From: an uncultured Oscillospiraceae bacterium
GTDB taxonomy: Bacteria; Bacillota; Clostridia; Oscillospirales; Oscillospiraceae
Direction of reading: 5' to 3'
Length of the DNA: 13,088 nt
Assembly: GCA_934668605.1 (NCBI GenBank)
Contig: CAKUNY010000053.1
Location: 1 to 13,088 of the forward strand
Position numbers and translations under genes: made by a program. The notes under the pieces are model-generated. The model had not been told where the DNA came from, searched no databases, and saw nothing but the letters and a program-made list of their open reading frames with translations. This document shows, in pieces, positions 7,177 through 13,088 of the stretch. Numbering within the stretch: the stretch's first letter is position 1; each line of letters begins with the position of its first letter.

Positions 7177-8268
7177 TTATTGAAAGATCACGTCCACACC
7201 CTTGAGCATGAGGGGGTTGACGTCGAAAATCGCTTTGTCTCCGAGCTTACAGGGGACGTCCGTCACGTCAATGACGGTGTGGAGCATGCCGATGTGACCG
7301 AGAACTTTGCAGCGCTTGGTGCCGAGCAGAACGGTGTAGCCCCTGCGGCCGAAGATCAGCTGCTTGAGATTCGAGAGAACGCCGCGCAGGCTGTCGCGCC
7401 GCCTCGTCAGATCGTTTCCCATCTGGCAGCCAAAGCCGTTGTACCAGCCGACGGGGAGGACTGCGATGCGGGTGGGCTTTTTGGCCTTCCAGCCAGCGCC
7501 GTAGCCGCAGGAATGGCCGCGGGGGAGCCAACGAAGCTCGTCGACGGTTGCCTCCAGCGTGCCGACACGCTTTAAATTGTAGCTTCCTTTGAAGCTCAGC
7601 CTTCCTAAGATGGCAGAGCCGACGCGAACGGCGTCCATCGCGTAATTCGGAAAGCGCAGGAGGCCGGCGGAATTGCAGCAGTGGCACACGCCGGGGTCGA
7701 AGCCCTTTTCCTGCAATTGACGGATCACGGAGCGGAAGGCGACCATTTGCAGATCGGTCGCTTTTTTGTTGCAGAACGCGGAATGAAAGTGCGTGTAGAT
7801 GCCGAGAAGCTCTAAGCCGTCCATATAGGAATAGAGGTGGATGAGCTTGTCCATTTCGCTCGGCAAAAAGCCGTAGCGCCCCATGCCGGTGTCAATTTCC
7901 ACGTGCGCGCGAACCTTCTGCTTGCGCTGGGTGGCGATGCCGTTTAAAACCGCCGCGTCGTCCGGACTGGACACGGTGAGAATGACGCCGAGGTCTAAAA
8001 GCTGGTGCACCTCGTCGACATCGCAGGTCGGGCGGATCATGAGGATATCCTGCGGGAAGCCTGCGTCTCGCAGCTGCTTTGCGTCTGAAATTTCTGTGAC
8101 GCAGAACGTGTCGACGCCAGCGTCCCGGCAGATGGCGGCAAGCGGCACGAGACCGAGGCCGTATCCGTTTCCTTTGACAACGGCGAAGAGCCGGGCTTTT
8201 CCGGCGCGCTTTTTGAGCGTTTCAAGATTCTGACGGATGGCGGCGGAATCTACCAGGTAACGTTTCAT
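7177..8268 (-). CDS. Alanine-racemase-like PLP protein, divergent active site
   Basis: Fold-type III PLP racemase of 363 residues with both Alr domains. The N-terminal barrel has the Schiff-base lysine K32 in VVKGNGYG, R131 in IDTGMGRYG and R215 in AVRVGSAILG. The C-terminal domain keeps the second-base tyrosine Y256 in CGYGAGW. Several positions differ from typical Alr. The PxGYADG motif is PVGWYNG (W275, N277). The MDQ motif after GRVC is MLH (L329 replaces the aspartate). There is an insertion of roughly 25 residues around 284-308. The reaction may therefore be racemisation of another amino acid, or reduced alanine activity. GGAG lies 7 bases before the ATG, and it begins 12 bases after the FemX stop, suggesting a joint cell-wall role. 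No gene symbol is given because the alr assignment is not safe. Confidence 0.82.
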   Translation of the reverse strand: MKRYLVDSAAIRQNLETLKKRAGKARLFAVVKGNGYGLGLVPLAAICRDAGVDTFCVTEISDAKQLRDAGFPQDILMIRPTCDVDEVHQLLDLGVILTVSSPDDAAVLNGIATQRKQKVRAHVEIDTGMGRYGFLPSEMDKLIHLYSYMDGLELLGIYTHFHSAFCNKKATDLQMVAFRSVIRQLQEKGFDPGVCHCCNSAGLLRFPNYAMDAVRVGSAILGRLSFKGSYNLKRVGTLEATVDELRWLPRGHSCGYGAGWKAKKPTRIAVLPVGWYNGFGCQMGNDLTRRRDSLRGVLSNLKQLIFGRRGYTVLLGTKRCKVLGHIGMLHTVIDVTDVPCKLGDKAIFDVNPLMLKGVDVIFQ

Positions 8269-8280
8269 GCGCGTGCTCCT

Positions 8281-9345
8281 TTATTTGCCGCGGTTGCGGA
8301 TGAGATAGACCTTTTTGCGAAGCTCTTTGAAGACGGACGTTCCGTGCTCGACCGCGAAGTATATGGCGGGGGAGAGAACCAAGTCCATTTCGCCGACGAA
8401 CTCAGTGAAATCGCCGCCGAAGCCCTGCTTGAAGCGGAAGAGGCCATAGAGAGGGTTATCTTCGGACACGTCGCCGGAGACGCCCCGGAAGTCATAGATG
8501 CGGCAGTTCGTTTCGACCGCCCACTGGATCATGCGCCACTGGAGCAGATAGTTCGGCATGAGGTTGCGGTGCTCGTTGCTCGATGCGCCGTAGAGATACC
8601 AGACCTTGTCGCCGTAGTGGATGGCAAGGGTGCCTGCGATGGGGGTACCCGCAGGGTCGAAGGCCATATAGAGCCTTGCGTGCTCGCCGAGGTTATCGAG
8701 CATGGCGGAAAAGTATTCGGGCTTTCTGGTGACGAAGCCGTCGCGCACGCCGGTGGTGAGCATGAGATCGGAGAATGCGGGAACCATTTCCTTGCCGCAG
8801 ATTTTGACCGTGACGCCCTTGCGCTCGGCAAGACGAATGTTGTAGCGCCATTTCTGATGGAAGTTTGCCAGAAGTTCTTCCTCGGTTTTGCCCTCGACGT
8901 TCAGGCGGAAAACGTAGCGGGGCTGGATGGCCTCGAAGTTTTTGCCGCCCTCCTTGGCTTTGAAGCCAAAGCTCTGGAGCATGGAGGAAAAGGCGGTATT
9001 GCTCGAGGGAACGTCGGGGTCGATTTTGATGACGTAGGATTTGTATTTTTTCGCCAGAGCCTTCGCACCATCTAAAAGCTGCGAGAAGGTTTCGCGGTCG
9101 TCGAGGTCGCACACGGGGGCGCGGCAGCCGTACATTAACGTTCTGCCGATGCCGGGGACTTTTCGCGTCATGACGGCGAGGCTGCCTTTGATTGCTCCGT
9201 CTTCGCCTCTGACGGCGATGGCGTCCCATTTCCACATGGGCTTCTGCTTGCCCCAGAGATAGCTCTGGGCAAAGTTGCCCTTGGGATGGGACTGGACGAA
9301 GGTTTCGTATTCCGGAAGCGTTTGCTCGGTGATGAATTCGTACAT
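8281..9345 (-). CDS. FemAB/FemX-type peptidoglycan bridge aminoacyltransferase
   Basis: Fem transferases move an amino acid from aminoacyl-tRNA onto the peptidoglycan precursor stem peptide at the inner membrane face. The 354 residues form the double acetyltransferase-like fold: GNFAQSYLWGKQK near 23-35, KIDPDVPSSN near 107-116, KWRYNIRLAERKGV at 165-178, YDFRGV at 284-289 and FKQGFGG at 305-311. There is no long coiled-coil insertion like that of staphylococcal FemA, and no membrane segment. The start is ATG at 9345 because GGAG lies 8 bases upstream; the longer frame to 9417 would include the promoter -10 region and lacks an SD. It is the first gene of the minus cluster. The added amino acid cannot be predicted. 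Confidence 0.9.
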   Translation of the reverse strand: MYEFITEQTLPEYETFVQSHPKGNFAQSYLWGKQKPMWKWDAIAVRGEDGAIKGSLAVMTRKVPGIGRTLMYGCRAPVCDLDDRETFSQLLDGAKALAKKYKSYVIKIDPDVPSSNTAFSSMLQSFGFKAKEGGKNFEAIQPRYVFRLNVEGKTEEELLANFHQKWRYNIRLAERKGVTVKICGKEMVPAFSDLMLTTGVRDGFVTRKPEYFSAMLDNLGEHARLYMAFDPAGTPIAGTLAIHYGDKVWYLYGASSNEHRNLMPNYLLQWRMIQWAVETNCRIYDFRGVSGDVSEDNPLYGLFRFKQGFGGDFTEFVGEMDLVLSPAIYFAVEHGTSVFKELRKKVYLIRNRGK

Positions 9346-9420
9346 GGTTGTCGCTCCATATCTATATATATATTGTATGGCGCGGGAAAACCGCGCGCGG
9401 GTGTCGAAAGAGTTCATATT

Positions 9421-9449
9421 ATCTTACCACATTTCGTGTTTGGATGCAA
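9421..9449 (-). promoter_or_regulatory. Vegetative-type promoter for the femX-led cluster
   Basis: On the minus strand, TTGCAT (9449-9444) and TAAGAT (9426-9421) are 17 bases apart. The -10 is extended by TGG directly before it. The expected start is near 9413, giving a leader of about 70 bases. The leader contains a 6-pair hairpin (GCGCGG 9380-9385 with CCGCGC 9391-9396) and a TA-rich stretch. The -35 is weak (3 of 6), so the call rests on the extended -10 and spacing. Confidence 0.6.
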
Positions 9450-9457
9450 ACAATACC

Positions 9458-9487
9458 GTATAGTTTTTCCCGGGGAGCGGCACAATA
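9458..9487 (+). promoter_or_regulatory. Possible forespore sigma-G promoter of the ger operon
   Basis: GTATA at 9458-9462 fits the sigma-G -35 pattern GHATR. CACAATA at 9481-9487 matches a CATAATA-type -10 at 6 of 7 positions, with an 18-base spacer. The expected start near 9494 leaves a very short leader, since the Shine-Dalgarno GAGGTG is at 9496-9501. Sigma-G control is what is known for ger operons in Bacillus; the match here is my reading by eye. Confidence 0.45.
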
Positions 9488-9508
9488 ATTCCCAAGAGGT
9501 GATCGGGA

Positions 9509-10930
9509 ATGGTCGATGGGAAGGCGCTGGCGGCGCGGTTCGCGGGGGCGGCGGATTTTGAGACGCGGAGGGTGCTCTCCGGCGGGAATGAATTGGAGAT
9601 TTTCTTTCTCGACGGGCTGACCTCCGGCGGGGATATTGCGGATTTTGTGGTGCGGCCTTTAAGCGAGGCGCGGCAGGACGAGCACGAGCAGACGCTTTTT
9701 ACAAGAGCGGAGCGGGGGCTTGTGTGGTGCGCGTCGATGAAGGAGGCGAAGGACACGGACGAGGCGGCGGAGCTGCTGGTCAACGGGTTCTGCGTGATTT
9801 TGTTTCCGAAGACGGGAAAGGCGCTGGCGTGCGAGGTGAAGACGGGGGAGAAACGCTCGCCTTCTGCTCCGGAGGCGGAGAATACCGTCAAGGGCGCGAA
9901 GGACGCGTTCACGGAGACGCTGCGCACGAATACGAGCCTGATCCGCCGCCATCTGCGCACGCCGGAGCTGCGGCTGGCGGAGATGGTCGTGGGCAGGCGG
10001 TCACTGACGAAGGTGACGGTCTGCTGGGTGGAGGGGCTTACCGACCCGGAGCTGCCGGAGAAAATGCGGACGAGGCTCGAGAGCATCGACATTGACGGGC
10101 TGCTTTCTCCGGCGGCGATTGAGGAATATGTGACGGGGTCGCGGCGGACAGCGTTTCCGCTTCTGGAGTTTACGGAGCGGACAGACCATTTTTGCCAGGG
10201 GCTTCTTGACGGGCAGGTGGGACTGCTCGTGGACGGGCTTCCGATCGGGTATCTCGCGCCGGTGAGCTTCGGCAGGCTCATGCGCTCGCCGGAGGATCGG
10301 GCGACGGACTACTTGTCTGCATCGATGCTGCGGATTTTGCGGTATCTGGCGTTGGGCGTGAGCTTGCTTTTGCCGGGAATTTACACGGCGATGGCGATGT
10401 TTCACCAGCAGATGCTGCCGACGAAGCTGCTGCTGTCTATTATAGAGAGCAAGCAGGATGTGCCGTTTTCGACGCTCTTTGAGGTGGTGGGACTTCTTTG
10501 CGCGTTTGAGCTTTTGCAGCAGGCGGGGCTCCATCTGCCGCAGGCGATCGGGACGGCGGTGTCGATCATCGGGGGACTGGTGGTCGGGACGGCGGCAGTG
10601 GACGCGAAGCTGGTGTCTCCGGCGGCCTTGATCGTGAGCGCGTCGAGCGGAATCTGCGGATTTACGCTGCCGAACCGGGAGTTATCGGACGCGCTGCGGT
10701 TGTGGCGGCTGGGACTGACGGTACTGGGGGGCTTTTTTGGGTTGTTCGGTGTGACGGCAGGGCTTTTGCTGCTGCTTGTGAAGCTTGCGGGGCTCGAGAG
10801 TCTGGGAAGAAGCTATCTCGCGCCGTTTGGCGAGGCGGAGGTCAAGGGCGCTTTGACACGTGAGCGGCTGGCAGAGCAGAAATGGCGGGACGGGACACTC
10901 CGGCCGCTCGATGAACGAAATCAGAGGTGA
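9509..10930 (+). CDS. gerA: Spore germination protein, GerA family A subunit
   Basis: A subunit of a nutrient germinant receptor in the spore inner membrane. The 473 residues have the family layout. The soluble N-terminal half carries the hallmark PEAENTVKGAKDAF (121-134) followed by TNTSLIRRHLRTPEL. The C-terminal half has about five membrane segments (near 273-298, 318-335, 343-363, 369-385 and 401-428). The conserved FELLQQAGLHLPQAIG and VSIIGGLVVGTAAV segments fall at 334-364. GAGGTG lies 7 bases before the ATG. The stop overlaps a GTG of the next frame, and a GerC-like and a GerB gene follow, so this is an A-C-B operon. SpoVAF is in the same family but would not be followed by GerC and GerB. 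The symbol denotes the family; the germinant is unknown. Confidence 0.93.
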   Translation: MVDGKALAARFAGAADFETRRVLSGGNELEIFFLDGLTSGGDIADFVVRPLSEARQDEHEQTLFTRAERGLVWCASMKEAKDTDEAAELLVNGFCVILFPKTGKALACEVKTGEKRSPSAPEAENTVKGAKDAFTETLRTNTSLIRRHLRTPELRLAEMVVGRRSLTKVTVCWVEGLTDPELPEKMRTRLESIDIDGLLSPAAIEEYVTGSRRTAFPLLEFTERTDHFCQGLLDGQVGLLVDGLPIGYLAPVSFGRLMRSPEDRATDYLSASMLRILRYLALGVSLLLPGIYTAMAMFHQQMLPTKLLLSIIESKQDVPFSTLFEVVGLLCAFELLQQAGLHLPQAIGTAVSIIGGLVVGTAAVDAKLVSPAALIVSASSGICGFTLPNRELSDALRLWRLGLTVLGGFFGLFGVTAGLLLLLVKLAGLESLGRSYLAPFGEAEVKGALTRERLAEQKWRDGTLRPLDERNQR

Positions 10931-10935
10931 CGGAT

Positions 10936-11430
10936 TTGAAGAGGCTTTGGGTATTTTTCGCGGCGCTGGCCGTGTGTACGATAGTCGCGGGACTGGACGA
11001 GGGAGAGGCGCACGATGCGGCGGCGCTGGTTCCGGTGCAGGCGCTGCTGATCGACGCGAAGGACGGGGAGGTTCTGGTGACGGCGGATACGGGGGACGAT
11101 GGCCGGGGCGGGAACCTCGACGAAGCGCTTTCAGATCTGCGCGATGGGTGCGCAGGGACACTTTTTACGCAGACGGCGGAGCATGTGATCGTGACGAGCC
11201 GGGCATGGTATTTGGCGCCGCAGGTCTGTGTGAGCCGGCAGCTTCGTCCGGCGGCGAAACTGTACCGGGCGATGGAGGAGGTCAATGAACCGGAGAAGGC
11301 GCTTCGGTTTTTGCAGGCGCATCCGGGAACGCTGACGCTTTCTCATGCGCGGGCGGCGCTGCTGGAAAACCGGGAGGAGGTTGCGCCGGTTCTATTACAG
11401 GTGGAAGGAGAATTCCGGCTTGGAGGGTAG
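10936..11430 (+). CDS. Minimal GerC-like germination protein
   Basis: About 164 residues, against the 350-400 usual for Ger(x)C lipoproteins. An N-terminal hydrophobic segment (about 5-20) could be a signal or anchor. It ends ALAVC, a poor lipobox because of V at -1. The following stretch VQALLIDAKDGEVLVTAD, then NLDEALSDLRD and AEHVIVTSRAW, resembles the first GerC domain (its GID...YKVTVQ, TLFEAL and HLRVIVIG elements). The large C-terminal GerC domain is absent, and gerB begins immediately, so nothing decayed remains between them. TTG at 10936 is preferred over GTG at 10927 because AGAGGTG (10923-10929) sits 6 bases before it. Position between A and B subunits supports the call; similarity by itself is weak. 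It may be a distinct small accessory subunit. Confidence 0.65.
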   Translation: MKRLWVFFAALAVCTIVAGLDEGEAHDAAALVPVQALLIDAKDGEVLVTADTGDDGRGGNLDEALSDLRDGCAGTLFTQTAEHVIVTSRAWYLAPQVCVSRQLRPAAKLYRAMEEVNEPEKALRFLQAHPGTLTLSHARAALLENREEVAPVLLQVEGEFRLGG

Positions 11431-12391
11431 CATTTCCGGGCGGCAGACGGGCGCGTGGGGGTTCTGCGCGGTTTCGGTTCCGGCGGTTCTGACGTGCGCG
11501 GGGCTCGGCTGGGGCTGGGTGCTGCTGGGCTGCGCAATCGCGGCGGCGTATTATTTTCTGACGCAGGAGCTGGCAAGCGGCGCGGTGTATCTGCCGGAGC
11601 TGACAATGCGCGCGTTCGGAAAACCGGCCGGCCGGGCGTTTCTGGGGCTGGGCGGCGTGTTTACGCTGCTTGCGGCTGCGCAGACGGCGGCAAGAGCGGG
11701 CATCGCGTTTCCGGACGGAACGGCGAAGCTGGCAGGGGCGGTTCTGGCTCTTCTTGGGACGCTGGCGGGCGAGAGGGGCGCGAAGCAGGCGGCAAAGGTC
11801 TGTGGCGTTCTGTTTCTGATACTCGCGGGGCTCTATACAATTATGATACTGGCGGCGGCAAAGAATGTGGAGCTGCGGTGGATGAAGCCCTGGGGCGGGG
11901 CAAGGCAGACGCTGGAGGTGATCCCGGCGCTGCTGATTCTGACGTGTCTGCGGTTTTTGCCGGGAAGGACGCAGCCGGTAAAGAGCAGATGGCTGGGGGC
12001 GCTTTTGCTCTGTCCGGCGATCCTTGCGGCGGTGACGGCGGGGTGCTTGTCCTCGAGGCTCACGCAGCAGCTGACGTTTCCGTTTTATACGGTCAGCCAG
12101 AGCCTGAGCGTGCTGGGGGTGATGGAACGGCTGGAGCCGGTTGTTTCAGCGGCACTGCTCCTGGGCTTTTTTGCGCTGGAGAGTCTGCTTCTGGAGGCCG
12201 GGCGGGAACAGATTGTGTGGGCTGCGCCAGGGATCGCGGAGAAGAGATGGACGCGGTTTGCGCTTGGTGCGGCGGCGTTTGGACTGAGCTTTTTGACGGA
12301 CGGAATACCGGCTGCGGCATGGGCGCTGGGAGCGGCTGTATGTTGGGGAATCACGCCGCTATTAACACAACTAATAGTGGCTATCAAATAA
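11420..12391 (+). CDS. gerB: Spore germination protein, GerB family (APC-type permease subunit)
   Basis: An integral membrane subunit of the germinant receptor, related to amino-acid permeases and thought to form the germinant-binding or conducting part. The 323 residues start MEGSISGRQTG, matching the usual GerB opening (I-S-x-x-Q). They form about ten hydrophobic helices and contain FPFYTVSQSLSVLG with VMERLEP (about 220-240), equivalent to the family's FP...I.IGDFxERLD region. TTG at 11420 is chosen because AAGGAG (11405-11410) stands 9 bases before it. The upstream in-frame ATG at 11345 would add a basic, non-family N-terminus. It overlaps the GerC-like stop by 11 bases, implying translational coupling. 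No convincing terminator follows. The protein is somewhat shorter than the usual 360 residues. Confidence 0.88.
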   Translation: MEGSISGRQTGAWGFCAVSVPAVLTCAGLGWGWVLLGCAIAAAYYFLTQELASGAVYLPELTMRAFGKPAGRAFLGLGGVFTLLAAAQTAARAGIAFPDGTAKLAGAVLALLGTLAGERGAKQAAKVCGVLFLILAGLYTIMILAAAKNVELRWMKPWGGARQTLEVIPALLILTCLRFLPGRTQPVKSRWLGALLLCPAILAAVTAGCLSSRLTQQLTFPFYTVSQSLSVLGVMERLEPVVSAALLLGFFALESLLLEAGREQIVWAAPGIAEKRWTRFALGAAAFGLSFLTDGIPAAAWALGAAVCWGITPLLTQLIVAIK

Positions 12392-12415
12392 TTTGCGAAA
12401 ATTCGAAAAAAGGGG

Positions 12416-12444
12416 TTGACAAACGGCTTTTGCTTTGATAATAT
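12416..12444 (+). promoter_or_regulatory. rrn P1: rRNA promoter P1
   Basis: TTGACA at 12416-12421 is followed by TAATAT at 12439-12444 (17-base spacer), with GATAAT at 12437-12442 as an alternative -10. An A-rich stretch around 12397-12411 (GCGAAAATTCGAAAAAAG) could be an UP element. Confidence 0.75.
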
Positions 12445-12519
12445 ATGCGAGCGCTCGAGAGAGCGGCGGCAAAGCGGATGCGAGTCAAGAAAAACTTCGA
12501 AAAAGATCGAAAAAAGCTC

Positions 12520-12548
12520 TTGACAAACAGATGAAGCTGTGCTAGAAT
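12520..12548 (+). promoter_or_regulatory. rrn P2: rRNA promoter P2
   Basis: TTGACA (12520-12525), a 17-base spacer and TAGAAT (12543-12548), with an extended TGC just before the -10. An A-rich stretch of phased GAAAAA tracts (12489-12515) lies upstream as a probable UP element. It lies 104 bases after P1. Confidence 0.88.
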
Positions 12549-12627
12549 AAATGAGTTCGCTGCGAGAGAGAAATCAATCAAAGCTGAACGAGCTCACAAA
12601 AAGTTTTAAAGAATTTGAAAAAAGTTC

Positions 12628-12656
12628 TTGACAAATGAAACTTGACGTGATATAAT
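12628..12656 (+). promoter_or_regulatory. rrn P3: rRNA promoter P3, full consensus
   Basis: TTGACA (12628-12633), exactly 17 bases, then TATAAT (12651-12656): both hexamers are perfect. An AT-rich UP-like tract (12599-12623) precedes it. It lies 108 bases after P2 and is the promoter closest to 16S, with a leader of roughly 230 bases. Confidence 0.93.
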
Positions 12657-12662
12657 GAATAA

Positions 12663-12694
12663 GCTCATTTATGAGCGACCCGCTGAGTTAGCGG
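12663..12694 (+). other. Two hairpins at the start of the rRNA leader
   Basis: GCTCAT (12663-12668) pairs with ATGAGC (12671-12676), and CCGCT (12680-12684) pairs with AGCGG (12690-12694). They fold at the very 5' end of the P3 transcript. Neither has a T tract, so they are not terminators. The element TGCACCTTGTAAATTAAACA that follows resembles the boxA-like leader text common in clostridial rRNA operons. Confidence 0.5.
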
Positions 12695-12740
12695 AGTGCA
12701 CCTTGTAAATTAAACAACGAGAAACATGAACAAACACCTT

Positions 12741-12780
12741 GGACAATTTAGTTCCGAAAGGAACAAAAGATAAGTTGTTC
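12741..12780 (+). other. Long stem-loop in the rRNA leader
   Basis: GGACAATTTA (12741-12750) pairs over all 10 positions, two of them G-U, with TAAGTTGTTC (12771-12780). Stacked directly inside it, GTTCC (12751-12755) and GGAAC (12760-12764) close a GAAA tetraloop. A six-base bulge AAAAGA (12765-12770) remains on the 3' side. The result is a 15-pair hairpin 110 bases before 16S, possibly for leader folding, antitermination or RNase processing. Confidence 0.6.
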
Positions 12781-12799
12781 GATGAATGTCTGAAAATGA

Positions 12800-12813
12800 G
12801 ATTCTTTGAATAG
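12800..12813 (+). promoter_or_regulatory. BoxA-like antitermination site in the rRNA leader
   Basis: GATTCTTTGAATAG resembles the boxA core (TGCTCTTTGAAAA), where NusB/NusE bind to protect rRNA transcripts from premature termination. It is in the expected place between promoter and 16S. The match is partial. Confidence 0.45.
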
Positions 12814-12865
12814 CCAACGAAAATTCTTGAGTAAAGCTAAGAGCGAACCAAGATGAAATTGATTT

Positions 12866-12881
12866 TAGAGCTTCGGCTTTA
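12866..12881 (+). other. UUCG hairpin just upstream of 16S
   Basis: TAGAGC (12866-12871) and GCTTTA (12876-12881), with one G-U pair, enclose a TTCG tetraloop ending 10 bases before 16S. It may form part of the processing or folding region at the 5' end of pre-16S. Confidence 0.5.
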
Positions 12882-12891
12882 AGATACCATT

Positions 12892-13088
<197 letters not shown>

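Noticed and set aside
9346..9417. N-terminal extension of the FemX protein up to 9417
   Set aside because: It would begin within a few bases of the predicted transcription start and without an SD; ATG 9345 has GGAG at good spacing and matches the family start.

Overview
The window looks like chromosomal DNA from a spore-forming, anaerobic, fairly GC-rich Clostridia member, most likely of the Oscillospiraceae group. Three things support this: the first ~200 bases of a 16S rRNA gene, a gerA-type spore germination operon, and strong purine-rich Shine-Dalgarno sequences before most genes. The family placement comes from my reading of the 16S V1-V2 text and was not confirmed by a search.

Layout. 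(1) Bases 2-208 hold the C-terminus of an NCS2 uracil permease on the plus strand, closed by a strong intrinsic terminator. (2) Bases 209-439 are a convergent intergenic gap carrying two inverted copies of a short palindromic repeat; a third copy lies at 4511-4538. (3) Bases 440-9345, on the minus strand, hold a long co-directional cluster. In transcription order it is FemX-type peptidoglycan aminoacyltransferase, alanine-racemase-like protein, MnmE, cysteine desulfurase, (repeat), Sua5/TsaC threonylcarbamoyl-AMP synthase, dephospho-CoA kinase and M18 aminopeptidase. A hairpin terminator follows, and then an M14 gamma-D-glutamyl-diaminopimelate peptidase. (4) Bases 9346-9508 are a divergent promoter region: a vegetative-type promoter for the minus cluster and a forespore sigma-G-like promoter for the plus strand. 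(5) Bases 9509-12391 hold a plus-strand germination operon: GerA-family A subunit, a very short GerC-like protein, and a GerB-family permease-like subunit, joined by overlapping starts. (6) Bases 12392-12891 hold an rRNA promoter and leader region with three tandem consensus-like promoters and several leader hairpins. (7) From 12892 to the end is the 5' part of 16S rRNA.

How it fits together. The minus cluster mixes cell-wall genes (FemX, racemase, and beyond the terminator a muropeptide peptidase) with tRNA-modification genes (MnmE for the wobble uridine, a cysteine desulfurase as sulfur donor, Sua5 for t6A) and two housekeeping enzymes. The plus operon encodes what should be an inner-membrane nutrient germinant receptor made in the forespore. 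Its third component is reduced to a single domain.

I found no CRISPR array, transposase, phage gene or obvious defence system. The most interesting items are the palindromic repeat family, the terminator that overlaps the M14 gene start, the minimal GerC-like gene, the divergent racemase, and the structured rRNA leader.
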